A DNA stretch of 64,000 bases from Xiphophorus maculatus (GCF_002775205.1 NC_036461.1:18200015-18264014), one strand, 5' to 3'. Numbered from the stretch's first letter, positions 26,651 to 40,400 are shown. Translations and numbers: made by a program. The notes: generated by a model not told the origin, from the sequence alone.

Positions 26651-29600
26651 GTCTAACTTAAAGTCTAAAGTAAATGACAACATTTTATTTATTAAAGTCA
26701 TAAATAAGGAGACGCGATCCTGAAAGCATGTTCATTTTTAAAAGCTTAAAAGATCCGGCACCATAAGAATGACTTTAAAATGTGTTAACAGTTTTGATCC
26801 TAACAGTTCATAAACACTGCACGGTTAAAACGTTTTCAGGAACATCGTCTCTTCAGAATAACTCGCTTTGATCTGAAGGCGTCCTGCGGAAATCTGTGCA
26901 TATTTGTGGTACAAATCTAATTTATGACATTTTACTACATTAGCTGCTTTCATTCTAACGTAACATTATCAATGTAATGCACAATTTTTGTTGTTGTTTT
27001 TTTTTAATGAATGACCCAATGCATATTTTAGACATTTTTTTGTGCAACCGTGTGACTTTTGTGGCATCGATCCAGCTCGTATAACCGTTCAAAAGCATCT
27101 AAATTCAAAATGGAAGAAAAGCAAATTCCCCTTTCTATTGTATCCAGCCATTGTGAGGCGATTTAACTGGTCGGAGCCGAGCGACTTGCGATTGTTATGA
27201 CTTCGGTTCAGCCCTGGGTTGAGCTCGTCACATGGGAACCATTCGCTGTGCGCTGCTTAACCTTGAGTGATTCCTGAGCTTTCATTCCTTCACCTCTAGC
27301 CTCTTCCCCATTGTTGGAGCGGGGAAGTGGGAGTGGAGCTCAGAGAGTGCACGGAGCTCCTGGATGCGGACGGCCCACTAAAAACAATCAAAACTTGCGG
27401 GGAAGCGTCTAAAATGCTCTCGCATCAGCATGCACGCATCAGTCGTGCTCATGCAGTCACAACGGTGCAGCACACGGCTCTACATAGATGCCGAGGTAGC
27501 CCAGACAGGTGTAGGTGGGTGACTAATCTGCTTCACTTTGATAAGTCGAACAAACACAGAGAAGCTTGTTGTCTTCACTTATCGGGGATTTTTTTAAAAA
27601 GCGGAAGAGGAGGTGGTAAATCCATGAAACAAGTTCCATGAAACAAGTCAGTTCCCAGGCTTGCTAGAGCAAAGGAATGGGGGAGGAAAGTGATACTTGA
27701 AGGCTTTGTAGCCTCAGGCATGGAAGATGACACGATGAGAGACATGCCTGTCTTCTGTCCCTAAAGCAAACAGGCCTCCGAATGTTGATTTTCATTCATC
27801 TGTTCCAAATCGATGTTGTTATTGGGAGGCATGTTCTTGCTGAGCGTAAGAATGTACATTTATTGCAACTTTGCACACATCAGAGTTATAGAAAAGGACA
27901 AAAAAAAAAAGGACTCCGGCTTGAGAAATAAACACAGGTGAGATATCAGAAGTGGTTTGGCTCTTTTCCTGGACGGGCTGGTAGCAAGACAGGTTCATCA
28001 AGGAGTTTTGTGGTCGGTCAGACTTCCTTCCTTTAAATTTCGAGTGAGTACTTGCACATATCAGCACAAGCATGAGTTTGTGCTCAAAATAGCAGCAGTT
28101 AGTAGCCAGATCAATGTCTTTGATGTGTGGCAGAGTAATAGGAAACCAACAGATCCAACATGCTTAATGCTGATGCTGTGTGATTGAGTTATAGGTTAAT
28201 AAACAGGCGGCTCCGAGGTGCAGATGCTCACCATGACCCCCCAATCCAGACGTTCGTAACTGCTGTGAGGCCCTTATAAAACTTTGCATGTTCCCCCAAC
28301 TCCATTGGACCAAGTAGAGCAGGATTACCAGGTTTTAAGAGTTTTAGTCCAAATTTTATATGTGTAACAGGCGTTTAGCTTCTTTTCAGACATTTAATTT
28401 TGTCTGTTATTCCTGTATTCTAGCTATTTGTGATGTTATTTGTTGCAGTACATTTTCCTTTAGATTCCAATTTTGTCTTCTTTGCCTTGTTCCTAGATGA
28501 ACTTCCTCACCCTCACGTTGCACTGGAGGCCGCCTACTTCCTGTGCGACTGGAGCTGTAGTACTTTGTCCTGATTTTCCTGACTCGACACAACGGAGTCT
28601 GTTTTAAAAAAAAAAAAAAAGCCCCAAAATAGAGTTGAATGCAAATTTGTAGCCTGCTTGAAAAATTGAGAAAATGAACAAGCTTCTTTTTCCCCCCAAA
28701 GCGGATTATAATACCTCGAAGACAATCAAGGACGCTCCATCCACCCCCTCCTGACCTCCACTCCTCTCTTTTTTTCTGCCCCAAAGGCTTCCCCTCCCCG
28801 AGTCCCTCTGAGTGTGGAATCTCCCTAAATTCAACAGCTGCTCACAGGCAAAACAAACAGTAAAGCCGAAAAGCAGAGCACCGGGGTGTGCCGATAATTG
28901 TTAAATTGTTAAAGAGGTGATTACATCAGTGACAGTATATCAGTAGCCGCCCAACAGGAAGAAGCAACGCAATGTTGCTTTGAAAGAGTTGTAACGTTTA
29001 TTCATTTTAACCTAATTAATTCTGGTTCACGGGAAATTCAAACAAATATTGTGCAATTATGTTATTAGTAAGAGCAGATGACTGGTTTCTATAGGTATAA
29101 CAGGAGTTGAGATAATTGAGACAATTCTTTGTCTGTTTCTTATATTTTTGTAAAAAAAAAACAAACAACAAAAAAAAACACACCTAAAAGTTTCTAATCA
29201 GTGAATTTAAGTAAAAAACAAAACACTTTGTCACACTAGTACATGTAAAATATGCTACTCCATGCTTGGTTGCGTTTTTAGTCGTGAATCACCCAATGAG
29301 GTACATAAAGTAGAAGGTGTAGGTTTCTTTATATCCAACAGGGGGCGCTGTTTAAATTAAGTATGCCCTTTTTTTTACAGACTCATTATTTGAACAAAAC
29401 AACTCCACATAAATAGCATTCATTTATTCATTCCTTTAATTCAAGCATTCGCTACTGAAAACCAGCCAAACACACGAAGCATAAACTTGTAATATAAACC
29501 CCAAAATCTTGATATCAGACTATTGATGAAGGCTTGCTGCATAACATTTCACACAGATTTCTCCCCCCCCCCCCAAAAAAAAATATTCACGTTCATGTAT

Positions 29601-29807
29601 GTGGATTAAAAAGTTTTATTTACTTACTCAAAAATCCGAGACATTTCTTCATTTCAGACTTGGAAAAATACAACACTGTTTAAAGACACTGAAATTATTC
29701 CACTTAGAGAAACACTTTTTTAAAAAAAATCACCTTAAAGCACCTTTGGTAATTGCAGGAGTGTTTGCAATGGACAAAAATCCCTGTAGTCTCTTTTTTA
29801 GACATTT
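26651..29807. other. Intergenic between tnfsf10 and nceh1, no gene seen
   Basis: No supported coding exon. The stretch contains A-runs (27901, 28605) and a C-run at about 29564-29574. The sequence is otherwise unremarkable on both strands. Confidence 0.5.
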
Positions 29808-30240
29808 ACAGTGCTTTGCAAAACTATTCATACCCTTGACACCTTTTCACGTTTTCTTCCATTTTTCACATTTTATATCCAACACAGAGCAGCACATACA
29901 TGTGAGAAGGGGGTAAAAATATGTGATTTTTAAATATTTTCTATCAAATAAAAATCTGAAAGGCGTGTTGTCTTTAACCCTTTTTAATCTGACACCCCTA
30001 AATGAAATCCATGACAACCAGTTGCCTTGAAAACTCAACTGATTTGTAAAAAGAGGTTACATGTGCGTCATTTTATTTATAAGTGCAGTCGTTGCGTGAA
30101 GGACCCGGCGCCATGAAGACCAAGGAACAACAACTCTTAAACATCCAGCCTGAGCTACAAGGGAATGGGTTAGATCAATAGATATTTGTGTGTTAGACTG
30201 GCCCAGTCAAAGCCCAGACCTACGTTCACTGTGCAGTAAC
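29808..30240. repeat. High-copy fish repeat
   Basis: It begins ACAGTGCTTTGCAAAACTAT and ends with CTGGCCCAGTCAAAGCCCAG, the reverse complement of the CTTTGACTGGGCCA word found in other copies. Confidence 0.6.
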
Positions 30241-30745
30241 TATTTTGTAAAAGAAAAAAAAAAATCTTACGAGCAAGGTTGATAGAAACAGCCACAAAAG
30301 ACTCAGTGGAAGGCGGGCCATAAAAGTCCAAGGTATGTGGATATTATTGCAAGCCACTGATTAGCCAATCGAAAAACCACAAATCGATTCAAACCAAGTG
30401 CAATACACGTCGCAAAAGGTAAAGTGCAATCTCCTCGTGATTGTTGAGGGTCAAGATAATTCGCCTTGAAGAAGACTTAGTATTGTTTACGTAAAGAGAG
30501 CTAGTAATGACACAGATTACAGCTAAGGTAAACAACAATGTTTTCATTTCTCTTTAGATATGAATAATAGTCAAGTTTTGGTCATATTTGAGACTTGGTG
30601 ATAATGGCAATAGCTGCAAATGTAGGAGTTGCATAGTACTCTGAGACAAACGGCATTTAAAGGAATTAATCTTATATACTTCTTGGCATCAAATATCTAA
30701 AAGTAATTCATTCATTTTACAGCTGATTAATTTAAGAAAAAGTTC

Positions 30746-30751
30746 TTTATT
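30746..30751 (-). terminator. Candidate nceh1 poly(A) signal
   Basis: AATAAA on the minus strand lies about 480 bases past the nceh1 stop. It is one of several possible signals. Confidence 0.3.
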
Positions 30752-30983
30752 CTTTAATTAGCTGGTTACAGTGTTGGACTGCTGATGGTGACTAAAGTCT
30801 GCAGACTACAAATTTCACTTGTACAAAGTTTGGATTTCCATTCATCTCCAGGCCCTGAGCTTGGATTGTACATTTTTGAACAAAGAGAAAATGTGCAAGC
30901 CCTTTGGTAAGACCAATTTTACACAGCAAGAGCAAACGCATACGGTAGCTGAGAGCGACCCTTTTTCCACATATACTTTTTGC

Positions 30984-31170
30984 CAATGGTTTTCTCGAGA
31001 TGAGTTATCTTCAAATGCACGCCGTTGTGGCATACATTTGAGGGATGGAATCATGTTTAATACACACACACACACAAATCATCTTGCGATCTTGCAAAAA
31101 TTAGGTGTGTTTTTCTCGAGATTAGCTTATCTTGAGAAAACCATTGGGGAAATTAAGTCCCTGTCTCGAG
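30984..31170. repeat. Inverted repeat with clustered TCTCGAGA words
   Basis: CCAATGGTTTTCTCGAGATG near 30984 pairs imperfectly with CTTATCTTGAGAAAACCATT near 31124. TCTCGAGA or TTCTCGAG recurs at about 30993, 31111 and 31163. A short CA repeat lies between the arms. It may be a small MITE or a transcribed hairpin in the nceh1 3' UTR. Confidence 0.5.
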
Positions 31171-31233
31171 AAAATGGGAAAAAGTTTAAACAAAAACATC
31201 TGTTCTCGACTTCCGTGAGTGCGTACGTTCAAG

Positions 31234-34200
31234 CTACAGGTTGTTCTGCAGCCAGGTCATGTAGCTCCTCAGTGCCCTCTTCCCCACATCGAAGTCCAAC
31301 GGCCAGCTGATGAAGGACAGACATCCGTGGAAGCCGTCCTCGTAGTAATCGCTGGTTACCGACACTCCGGCGTCCTTCAAACGCCGGGCGTACATCAGCC
31401 CTTCGTCCCTCAGCACGTCGAACTCGCATGTTAAAATGTACGTACGAGGACATTTGGCCAGCACCTCTGGTCCAGCCAGCAGAGGCGACGATCGCGTGTC
31501 CAGCAACCCCGGTATCTTCTTCAGAAGCCCGTGAGAGTCTCTCTCCACGACGACCGGCTTGTAGCTTTTCTTGAACTTCTGAGAAAGCAGCGAGGTCCAG
31601 TCCAGTCGAGACCTCAGCTCTGGGGTGAGGGCCGAGTGTTGCAGGGCGCTGTGGTTGTTCGCTATGAGCTGGGGCCGCAGGGAGATGTCGGCGCCGAGGT
31701 ACTGCAGCCAGAATTGGACCATGACTTGGCGAGGAAGGATGGCCATATTCCGGTTCTGCACGTAGGAGGGTGTGTTGAAATCCAGAGCCTGGAGCACTGG
31801 GTAAATCAAAGCCTGGACACTGAATTTCACAGATAGACTGTCATCTGTAGCAACCTGGAGAAACACAGACACTCAGAAATGTACATTTCATCTGAGTTTG
31901 CAGCTGGGCTGTCACATGAATCCAAGATCCTGGGTTCTGCGAGTACCTCCTGAGCTACGGCGGCGGCCAGATTTCCTCCAGCGCTGTCTCCTGACACAGC
32001 AACACGCTCGGGGTCGATGGCGTACTTGTCCAGAACCTCTGGAGATAAGAAGTGTTTGGCAGCAGCGACACAGTCTAAAAACGGCTCTGGAAAGAGGACC
32101 TCTGGAAACAGACGATATCTACACACGTTCAGAGAAAGTTCTAAGAGTTAGCGTCACTGAACCTCACTGAATAACAGTGAGGTTTTGTCGCAACAAACCT
32201 GCTTCTAAACAGTTCATAACTCTTTACCCGTTCTCCTTTTAATGTTGGAAATCTACACAAGATGGTCCATATCTAAAAAGTAGAACATTTTGTCTGATAT
32301 TTTAGTGAATTTCTTTAAAAAAAAAAAAAAATTAAACATACAAGAAAGCCAAGTATGGTGTTCGGTGAGCAGTGGAGATTTTTCTCCAGACATGATGCCT
32401 GGATTTCAAGCCACGGACGCCGCTGCTGTTTTGGGGGAAGTCAGTGTCGATTTTCAGCAGACAGGTTGTCATAGTTATTAATTATGGCCTGCTGCAAATA
32501 TGCTGCAGGAGTATTACATTCCAATTTATTGTATGCTTAGTGATATTGCTAAGGTCTGGCATAATTGTTGTTCTTTTTTAAAAATCTTGCAGCAAGAACT
32601 ACCATGACAAGCTAAGATGTTTATTATAATGTCTATGCTATTGTTGGGACCTTACAGATGGTGGTAAAGACAGAGGCAGACAAACACTAAAGAGTAGAGC
32701 TAAACAGTTCACAGGGCACGCTTTACCCCAGATTCTCAGTTGGATTTTGGTCTAGACTTTGACTGGGCCACTTGAACAGAAGAATATTGTTTGATTCCAA
32801 CCGCCGCATTGTTGCTCCTCGGCAATTTTGCATGTGTCATTTTTCTTCCCCTTCACAAGTACGTGCTTCTTTGAGTTTTTTCTGCCAGTAAAATACTGTC
32901 ATTTTGTTGTAGCAAGGCAAAATGGGAAAAGGTTCAAGGGATTTAGATGCTTTTGCAACACACTGCACCTCCAATTGGAGATCTTGCAGAGCATAGTCTT
33001 CAAGGTGCACAGTATAGAGTCAGAAGAAGAGATAAACTTACTCAACAGAGACTACCACGGTGTTGAGCTCATCAGAAATCATGCGGCTCACTTTATCGTA
33101 TGCACCCATCTCTGAGAAAAGAGTGGACAATATTTTCCAGGTCAAGCATATTTTTTTTTAATGTATAAAAATAAACCTTTCCGTACTGATTTGTGGCGAC
33201 TGCTGAAGGAGCCAAGGTGCTGCAAATATATATATAAAAAAAATTCTCACTGCCACTGCCAAAGGCCCAGCCACCTCCGTGGAGATACATCAGGCCTCTC
33301 CTCAGGTGACCCTCCCCTCCGGCTGGCGGCTCGTAAACCCTCACGGGGACGCCGGCGAAGGTGATGTCGCTGATCTTCACGCCGGGGACGACCCCCGCAG
33401 GAGACCTGGAGCCCACGAGCGCCACCATCGTTGAGTCGAAGCCCTCCATCGTGCGTCTGAATGACGTGATGTAATGGTCGATACCCAGGTGGTATTTCAA
33501 AGCAGCCTGAAGACAGTGAGACACACAAAAAACCCCCCCATCTCAGATGGATTAAATGAAAAGCACAGATGACGGAGGCCATTAACAGGAAAAGACATCC
33601 GACCCAGTGACCTCTGTTGTCCTGTACCGTCTGCCCTCTGTCCCACACAGACTGTCTCAATACTCGTCCTGCATGAATGCCAGAAGGCGCCTGTTTTGGC
33701 AGGGGCCGAGTTAAGAATCAGTACATGAGGTACTGATTCTTAAACATGAAAGATATAAACAGCAATCTTTGCTTTATTTTATTTAAAAGGAAATGCTCTC
33801 TCTTTCACTGTCCAACGGCTTCACAAAACACGGCTGTGGTTGACTTGAAAAACACAAAACAAAAAAAAAAAAGAAAAACCCCCCGAAACAACTTAGTACA
33901 GTCTTGCTGCTTCCACCGCATTTAAGATAGAAAGAACCATTCATGTTCTGCTCATCAAAAGCTCTTAAAATAAAAGCACAACAATCCTGCAAACTATTAA
34001 TCAAATTAGCAACAGAGCAGTTGTTTGCGATAGACTTTATTTCACAGTATCGCAGTAAAAAAAAAAAAAAGGTTGAGCACATAATAACAATCCATGTTAT
34101 CCACGTACGTACATTGTTTAAAAAAAAATAAAATAACTAGGTTTCCTTGCATGGTCAGTTTCCTAATCATGCACTAATTTCTGTTTGTCTAGGAAAGAAA

Positions 34201-35074
34201 ATGGCTGGAATTTTTGCTGCTGTTGATTGAAAAAAAAAATGCAGAAAAAGTTCAAGGAACTTTGAAACATTTACCAACGCAACATAAATCAATCTCCTCT
34301 TCTTATTTCCTCTCCAAAGTCTTAACTTTTGCCCCGTTTATTGACACCAGGTGAAGTGCAACACTAAATGCTTCTGCTTTTTCTTTGAAAGCAACGCATT
34401 AACCTCAACTAGTTGGGCAATCCCGATGTTCCTCTGCCTGGACAGTGTGAACTTCCCAATATGGAGTAAAGGTGAAGTTCAGGAGCGTTTTCCTCATGGC
34501 ACCGTCAGAGTGACTTTGCAGCTTTGCACTGTGACAAATATTGCTACAGTTCAAAATTGAACTATTCCTGCATCAGTATTGCATTTCTTAGAACAAATTC
34601 ACTCCAGTGTGTACTAACTAGAGATGCACTCTGAAAACAGGTTGCACTAAATAAAACATACAAGCACAATTTAATTGTGCAACACAATTTAGCAGCAAAA
34701 AAACATGTCAGACAGTGAAAAACTTCCTACCTACTCTCATTCAGGTCAAAGTGCAGCTGATACCGTTATCAATACCAGGGAAAAGTTCAGTGGCTGAGCA
34801 TTAAAAAAAAAAAAAAAAGTAATGCCATTTATATAAAGCATTACAAAAAATATAGAGACAAGATATGTTAATGAATGGAAGCCTCACATTTCTGCTCGCA
34901 GCCTCAGAAGGCAGGGAACGCATCTTCTCTTACCAGGTTCATGCCGGTCCTGAACGCAGCATCCACAGCCATCAGCTTCCAGGGCTCCTGGATGGCATCA
35001 GGCATCGGGGTGTAGATGTAGTAGGAGAGCGCTGCGGCCAGCAGCACCGTAACAACCACTGCCTTCAGTCCCAT
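31234..35074 (-). CDS. nceh1: Neutral cholesterol ester hydrolase 1
   Basis: This ER-membrane serine hydrolase (KIAA1363/AADACL1, hormone-sensitive-lipase group) removes acyl groups from cholesteryl ester and 2-acetyl-monoalkylglycerol ether. Exons, high to low: 35074-34934, 33506-33251, 33111-33042, 32118-31947 and 31854-31234. They join in frame to 419 residues (human 408). Residues 5-22 are the N-terminal membrane anchor. HGGGW (about 123-127) is the oxyanion motif. GDSAGG places the nucleophile near Ser201, with Asp359 in DVLRDEG and His389 in DGFHG completing the triad. [17 protein letters not shown] is characteristic. An in-frame ATG at 35146 would add 24 residues before the anchor; the MGLK start fits the family. 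All donors are GT. Intron 3 holds a repeat copy and intron 1 a hairpin. Confidence 0.96.
32735..32960. repeat. High-copy fish repeat in nceh1 intron 3
   Basis: It contains TAGACTTTGACTGGGCCACT and GCATTGTTGCTCCTCGGCAA, words of the same dispersed family. Confidence 0.5.
33711..33743. repeat. Perfect 14-bp hairpin in nceh1 intron 1
   Basis: TTAAGAATCAGTAC and GTACTGATTCTTAA flank the loop ATGAG with no mismatch. Confidence 0.9.
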
Positions 35075-35302
35075 CTTGCTCTGTCCCTCAGCGTCAATGT
35101 CCTCTGTGTCCCACAGGCTGCTGGGACCCAGACGTAAGCCCCACACACTTCATTTGTTTGGGGCTGGAGGAGGCACAGGTACTTCCGCTCGAAGCCTTTC
35201 ACATGAAGGGGTTTATTTCAGGAGAAAATACGTCCAGGTAAGTTTTTGAAATGTATTATTCATATACAATATAGCAATATATATATAAAAAAATTTGTAA
35301 TC

Positions 35303-35322
35303 GTCTTAACACGTGTTAAGAC
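35303..35322. promoter_or_regulatory. Perfect 20-bp palindrome centred on CACGTG
   Basis: GTCTTAACACGTGTTAAGAC lies about 230 bases upstream of the nceh1 start codon. The central CACGTG is a canonical E-box for bHLH factors such as USF or MYC/MAX. A role in nceh1 transcription is inference. Confidence 0.4.
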
Positions 35323-37098
35323 AATAACTAAGAAAACGCTACATCGTTGAGACTTTTACTTTGAAGAGACAGTGTAGAAACACGTTTGTTTCTGGGATGT
35401 TTGTAATGAAAGCGTTATGTTATGCGATAAAACTGAAACAAGACATAAATATTATTTGTAATTTTAGTGATCGTCCAGAAACTTTGACGCATTTTTTTTG
35501 GCACTTCAATTTCATACGAAGTTTTTTTTTTTGTTTGTTTTTAAAGAGTTTAGCATGATTATTAATAACAATATTTTGAGGAGTGTTTCCATGCAAATGT
35601 TTTAGTTAATTAGTTCTATTTTATTTATTTATTTATTTGCCGCTACATGTCTTTAAATTAAAACCCCTTCTTTTTTCTTAAGGATGTGAACCAATGTTAA
35701 ATCAATACAAACAAAGGACACTCAGAGAGACAGTATTTGTCACATTAACACCAATGGTTGTTTATTCGTGTAGATGCTGTGTTCTTCTATATACTGCACT
35801 TCATTCGTTTGTTTTGTTAGTCATTCAATTGTTTTTAAAAAAAAAAAGTTTGTTGGAAAAAAGACGTGAGAAATGAAAAAGTGTAAAATAATTTTTGACC
35901 ATAGAGAGGTGCTGTTGGGCTGCAGATAGGACAAAGTGAGCGACGAGCTGAGCCTTTATTTCAGTGTCAAATATCATTTGAGTTTGTTTGGTTCCTCATC
36001 ACACAGTAGTAGTGTTGGTTAATGTGAAAGTATCACAGCTCTCTCTGCACAACTTTGTTACTTCTAATATGTAAATTTGATTTTGATAAGTGAGGAAGAT
36101 GCATCAGTGACTAGTATAAATCAAAATCTATTGGACACATAAATCTTAACCTCTTCGTCATAAATTTGTGAAGATTAGAATGATTTTTTTTTTAAATCAA
36201 ATGACTATTTTTAAATTCAACTTACCATTGTTTTTTAGAGTGCTTTAAGAAAAAACCGAAAGTGCTTAGTAGGCAAAGTCATGCCGACATAACAATAAAA
36301 TAATTATAAAATTGATTGATGAAAAGGGATAAAATAAAATTGACCATTTAAGAGCTGTTTATGTTGCAATTAGTAGTTAGTAATTTCTTGTAAAATTTGC
36401 CAGGAGCCAATGTAAAGAAAGCCATAACAAGGAGAACTTGATCTAAAATGAAACTCCCATAAGAACTCTATCTGCAAAGGCATCAGGATAAAAAAAAAAA
36501 GTTCTTCAAAACCTTGATGAACAACAAAACTGATTTTAGTATGTCAAAAGGATGCACATGTATGAATGGGGATCATTTGGAAATGGTTGGAGTTAGGCCT
36601 AAAGCTGCTTAAAATGAGTCGCCTTCAGTGAAAGATGTTCAAGTCTCTTTAACAGAATTTAGTTGTAAGAGGTTTAAAATGGCGCACAAAGAGTCAACAG
36701 GAAAAACAGAAATAAATTTAGAATCTCCGGTGTAAAAATGTACGCAAACCAAGATGGCTTCCTAGTCCTGACTGAAACATCCTATTGAAAACCTAAAGCT
36801 CCGATTAAAGGATTGAAGACAGCATTCAATTGAGATTGCAGTAGCACAACAATAAAACTTCAGGCTAGCTCTGTTACTCTGTTATGTTTAGTTTTTCATA
36901 AGCCAGTGTTGGATTACACTGTCTTTGTAAGTTTTCTTTACTGCAAATCGGTCACAGTGACAATCTGACACAGGAAACATGAGCATCGAAGGAGAACGAA
37001 TGTCGCACTAAAAGGACGCCTGGCACGAATTTAAACGAAGGATGTTGCAGATAGGGAGGATGAATGACAGCCTCATTAAAACGTGGTGTAACACTCAC
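35323..37098. other. AT-rich intergenic, no gene
   Basis: I see no supported exon. The block from 35690 to 36900 is uniformly AT-rich with A-runs. Confidence 0.5.
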
Positions 37099-37401
37099 CA
37101 GCTCGTTTTCAAAAATTTGTTCTAAATCTGTTTCGCAGTCCCAGAAAGAAATGGATCTGCGCAGGAGAGCTTTACTGAAGATAACAGTGGGGACAGTGCA
37201 AAAGAGTTTCAGTGTCATTTGTCTGTCTCCATGTCCTATTTGTCTCTCCGTTTTCTCCCACGGCTCAACGATGGCCGCGGCCAGTCCCTGGGGGCCTCGT
37301 GTCAAAATAAGCACGGCACTGGATGAGGATCTGACCCTCTGGGTTGAGATGGTTTTCCAAAACAAAGCCGCTAGACTTCCAGACCTTGCTAGAGTAGTAG
37401 A
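37099..37401 (-). other. Open 303-bp block bounded by splice-like sites
   Basis: On the minus strand an acceptor-like CTCTCCTTTCTCTACAG precedes 37401, and 37099 is followed by the donor GTGAGTG. Between them, 101 codons are open in one frame (for example LTRGPQGLAAAIVEPW). I do not recognise the sequence. It may be an exon of an unknown transcript or chance; the plus strand is also open here. Confidence 0.25.
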
Positions 37402-40400
37402 CTGTAGAGAAAGGAGAGTGGCGCTGTCAGAAAGTCATAAATAAATGAAAAAAAGTTAAAGTAAGTAAAGAATTCTCACCTAGCTCCCCTGAAACAGAAC
37501 AATTAAAACCACTTCAATGCTGAAATGCAAAAATGGCTTTTGTGATTTTTAAAAATTCTGATTCTGATGTAAGTCGATCCCATTTCTTGTTCTGAATGAC
37601 TCGGATTATGGAGAAGCAGATGTTCGGCGAAGGATATGATCACGAAACCGAACATCCTGCAGAATTAGTTCATCTTTTTTCCAGTGACCTCTTCTGTTAA
37701 TTGTCACACTGGTGACGCATAAAACTCCAAACCGTTTTTTTTTTTTTGCAGAACATCTCGACGTTTAAAATTCCTCACCAGGTCGGTGCTGCGCCACGTA
37801 AATATCACAAACGCCACACTTCACCACTTTCAACGAGCCACTCTGAATCAGTGTCCGCAGCAAAGCTTGGAATGCAAACTTGATATAGATCATTTTCTAG
37901 AGTATCTGCAGCTGTGTGTGTGTGCGTGTGAGACTGGGTGGGGGTATGTGTGCATTAAAATATTCCCTTTCCTGCCACCCTCCTCCCTGCTGTGTGTTGG
38001 CTTGGCATCTCCTCACGGTCTGCGGTATGGAGGGCAGAGACAGGGCCCCTCTCTTGTGACGCTGACTGGAATTACACTTATGGTCACTGAATTTGACTGA
38101 ACACATGAGACAGAAACGGAGGTTTTGCATTCCAAGCGGTCCCCGTCTCACTGCAAGGCCCCTTTGCTCTGACTCTGCTTTCAGATGCCTCCAAGAGTTA
38201 CAGGGCGCTGCTCTGCTCTGCTCTGCTCTGCTCCGCGTCTGCTATTCTGATTTTAAAGGCGCTCCAAGAGGAAACGGGACCCAACCAGAATGCAAATTAG
38301 GTTTTATAACAGACTTCTGTGAGGGCGAAATTACAAGCTAACTAAATATACTCCAGCGCAGACACTCCTGGGAGGATAATTTACACACACACACACACAC
38401 ACAAAAAATGATGTGGCTGATGTGAAATCAAGGATGTCCTCAAGTGCGTTGAGAGAGAAAGATTTTCAGGCAGTTCCCAATAGGAGTCAGACGGCTGTTG
38501 TGTGTATACAGCTGCAGGGATGACAGATGGATGAATCAAAGATTTACTGTGCATCATCACAGTGTGTCATAGGGATAATGAGAAAATATTTTCCCTCTCG
38601 AGCGCATCACTATGATACAATGCATACAGTGACGGGGGGGCTGGATATGGAGAGTAGTCCAGGGAGCCATTAGAAGATGGGGGGCACATAAAAAAATTAT
38701 TTGTCAGCTGCTCCTTAATGAGGTTTTTCCTTTTCTTGTATGCATATGCAATCAATGGGAGTTGCCCCTAAGAAAAGGAAAAGGGAGACAATCTTAAGTG
38801 CCTTTTAGCCCACCACAGGGGCAGGGGTTTCTGAAACTGAAAGCTGCCTCTCTATGTTTGGTTCTGGTTTTGTTGCACTCTGATGGCTAATGAGTTGACT
38901 TTTGAAAAGAAACTAGTTGCACAGAATTTTATTTTTGGTCAAAAGAGTAAAAAGAAGCATGTCACACTTTAGATATTGTAAACACTTTTTCAAGTTCTTA
39001 ATTTCCTTAAATTTTACAAATACACACAACCTTGGATTGGTAGGGTGTACTCCAATAGTGGAGTATGATTTCCATTATTGGAAATCATACTGAATTCCAA
39101 TAATGATTAAGAAACTTGTGGTTTCAATGTGACAAATAGTGGCGGGAATGCTTTAATATTCAGCGCCATTCCAGATGATGATATTTCAGTCAGATAATAA
39201 ATGAACACAGCATGTCACACTTTTTTTTTTGCAAAGGAGGAAGCCAGTCATCATATTTCTAGCCAACTTGAAACAGCTCTACCTATAAAATTAGACAACA
39301 AGATGAGAGATTTCATATTTCTCTCTTATGTCAAGAAGCTGCTTTTTTTATTTTAATTTTTTTTTTAGAAAACTGACAAAAGCGGCTTGGACACAGCTTG
39401 AACCAACTTGGAATATTAGGTTCCAAGTTGTCTATTTTGCTGCTACATTTCTCCAGCAGTCACCCACCTGTGGGTATTTAGAACGAATCTGCATAATAAT
39501 AATAATAATAATAATAATAGAGTATCGAAACATTCAGGAACATCACAAACAAGTGCTGCTTACTTTGTTCAAACAACACCACAGGTGCCATTTTGGAAGA
39601 GACGCCCTGTTGTTATTTTATTTCAAAAGCAAAAACAAGGTTTTATCTCTGAAAGAACAGCAGAAATTGTCTGTTTTTGTGTAAGCGGTGTACCGAGTAA
39701 CTGTAAATTATACAACTCCTCTCCAGATTGTGTGATTTGTCTTCTTTCTCACTACAATTTGTGACCTAATTACATAAATTGTTGGTTTGCCATTAGCTCA
39801 TGTTACATTTTGTGCAGAGTAAAAAAAAAAAAAGAAAACTTAGATTTTCTGAATCTCTTTTACTGGACTAAATGGGTGCACAGAACTGCCAGGGGCAAAA
39901 GTGAACTCCAACTAATACTCTAGCATTAGGAATCAATTAAAACCTGTTTTTTTTTATGTGAATGTGAGAATCAGCACCGGTCCGGTGCCTGCCAAGTGAA
40001 AGCTTCGAATATGTCATCAGATTCAGTCTTTCCTTTCCATTTACTGGTAAACTCCTCCCTTCCTTTTATAACTAAATATTTCCATGACAGCTGAGAACCA
40101 GCTTACAGAGTAGGAAAAGAAAATTAAAAAACCCCCATGAGAGTCACACCTGATGTCGGTAACAACCCGAGCAATTCGTGCACACGACAAAATCGATAGA
40201 AAAGTGAGCTAGCCATCATAAAGTGGACCGGTACTGAAGACAAGAATCAGCTGCAAAAAAAAATCACAGAAAGACAAGAAAAAATTGTCAGTACTTAAAA
40301 AACAATCATCAGTTCCAATTAAAACTGGCTGCTTTACTTGTTTGCTGGCCTCTAAAAATATTTATTCTTCTCAATCTATTGCATGTTATGATGTGTAAAA

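Noticed and set aside
31531-31836. Plus-strand frame over nceh1 exon 5
   Set aside because: It is an antisense shadow of a conserved coding exon.
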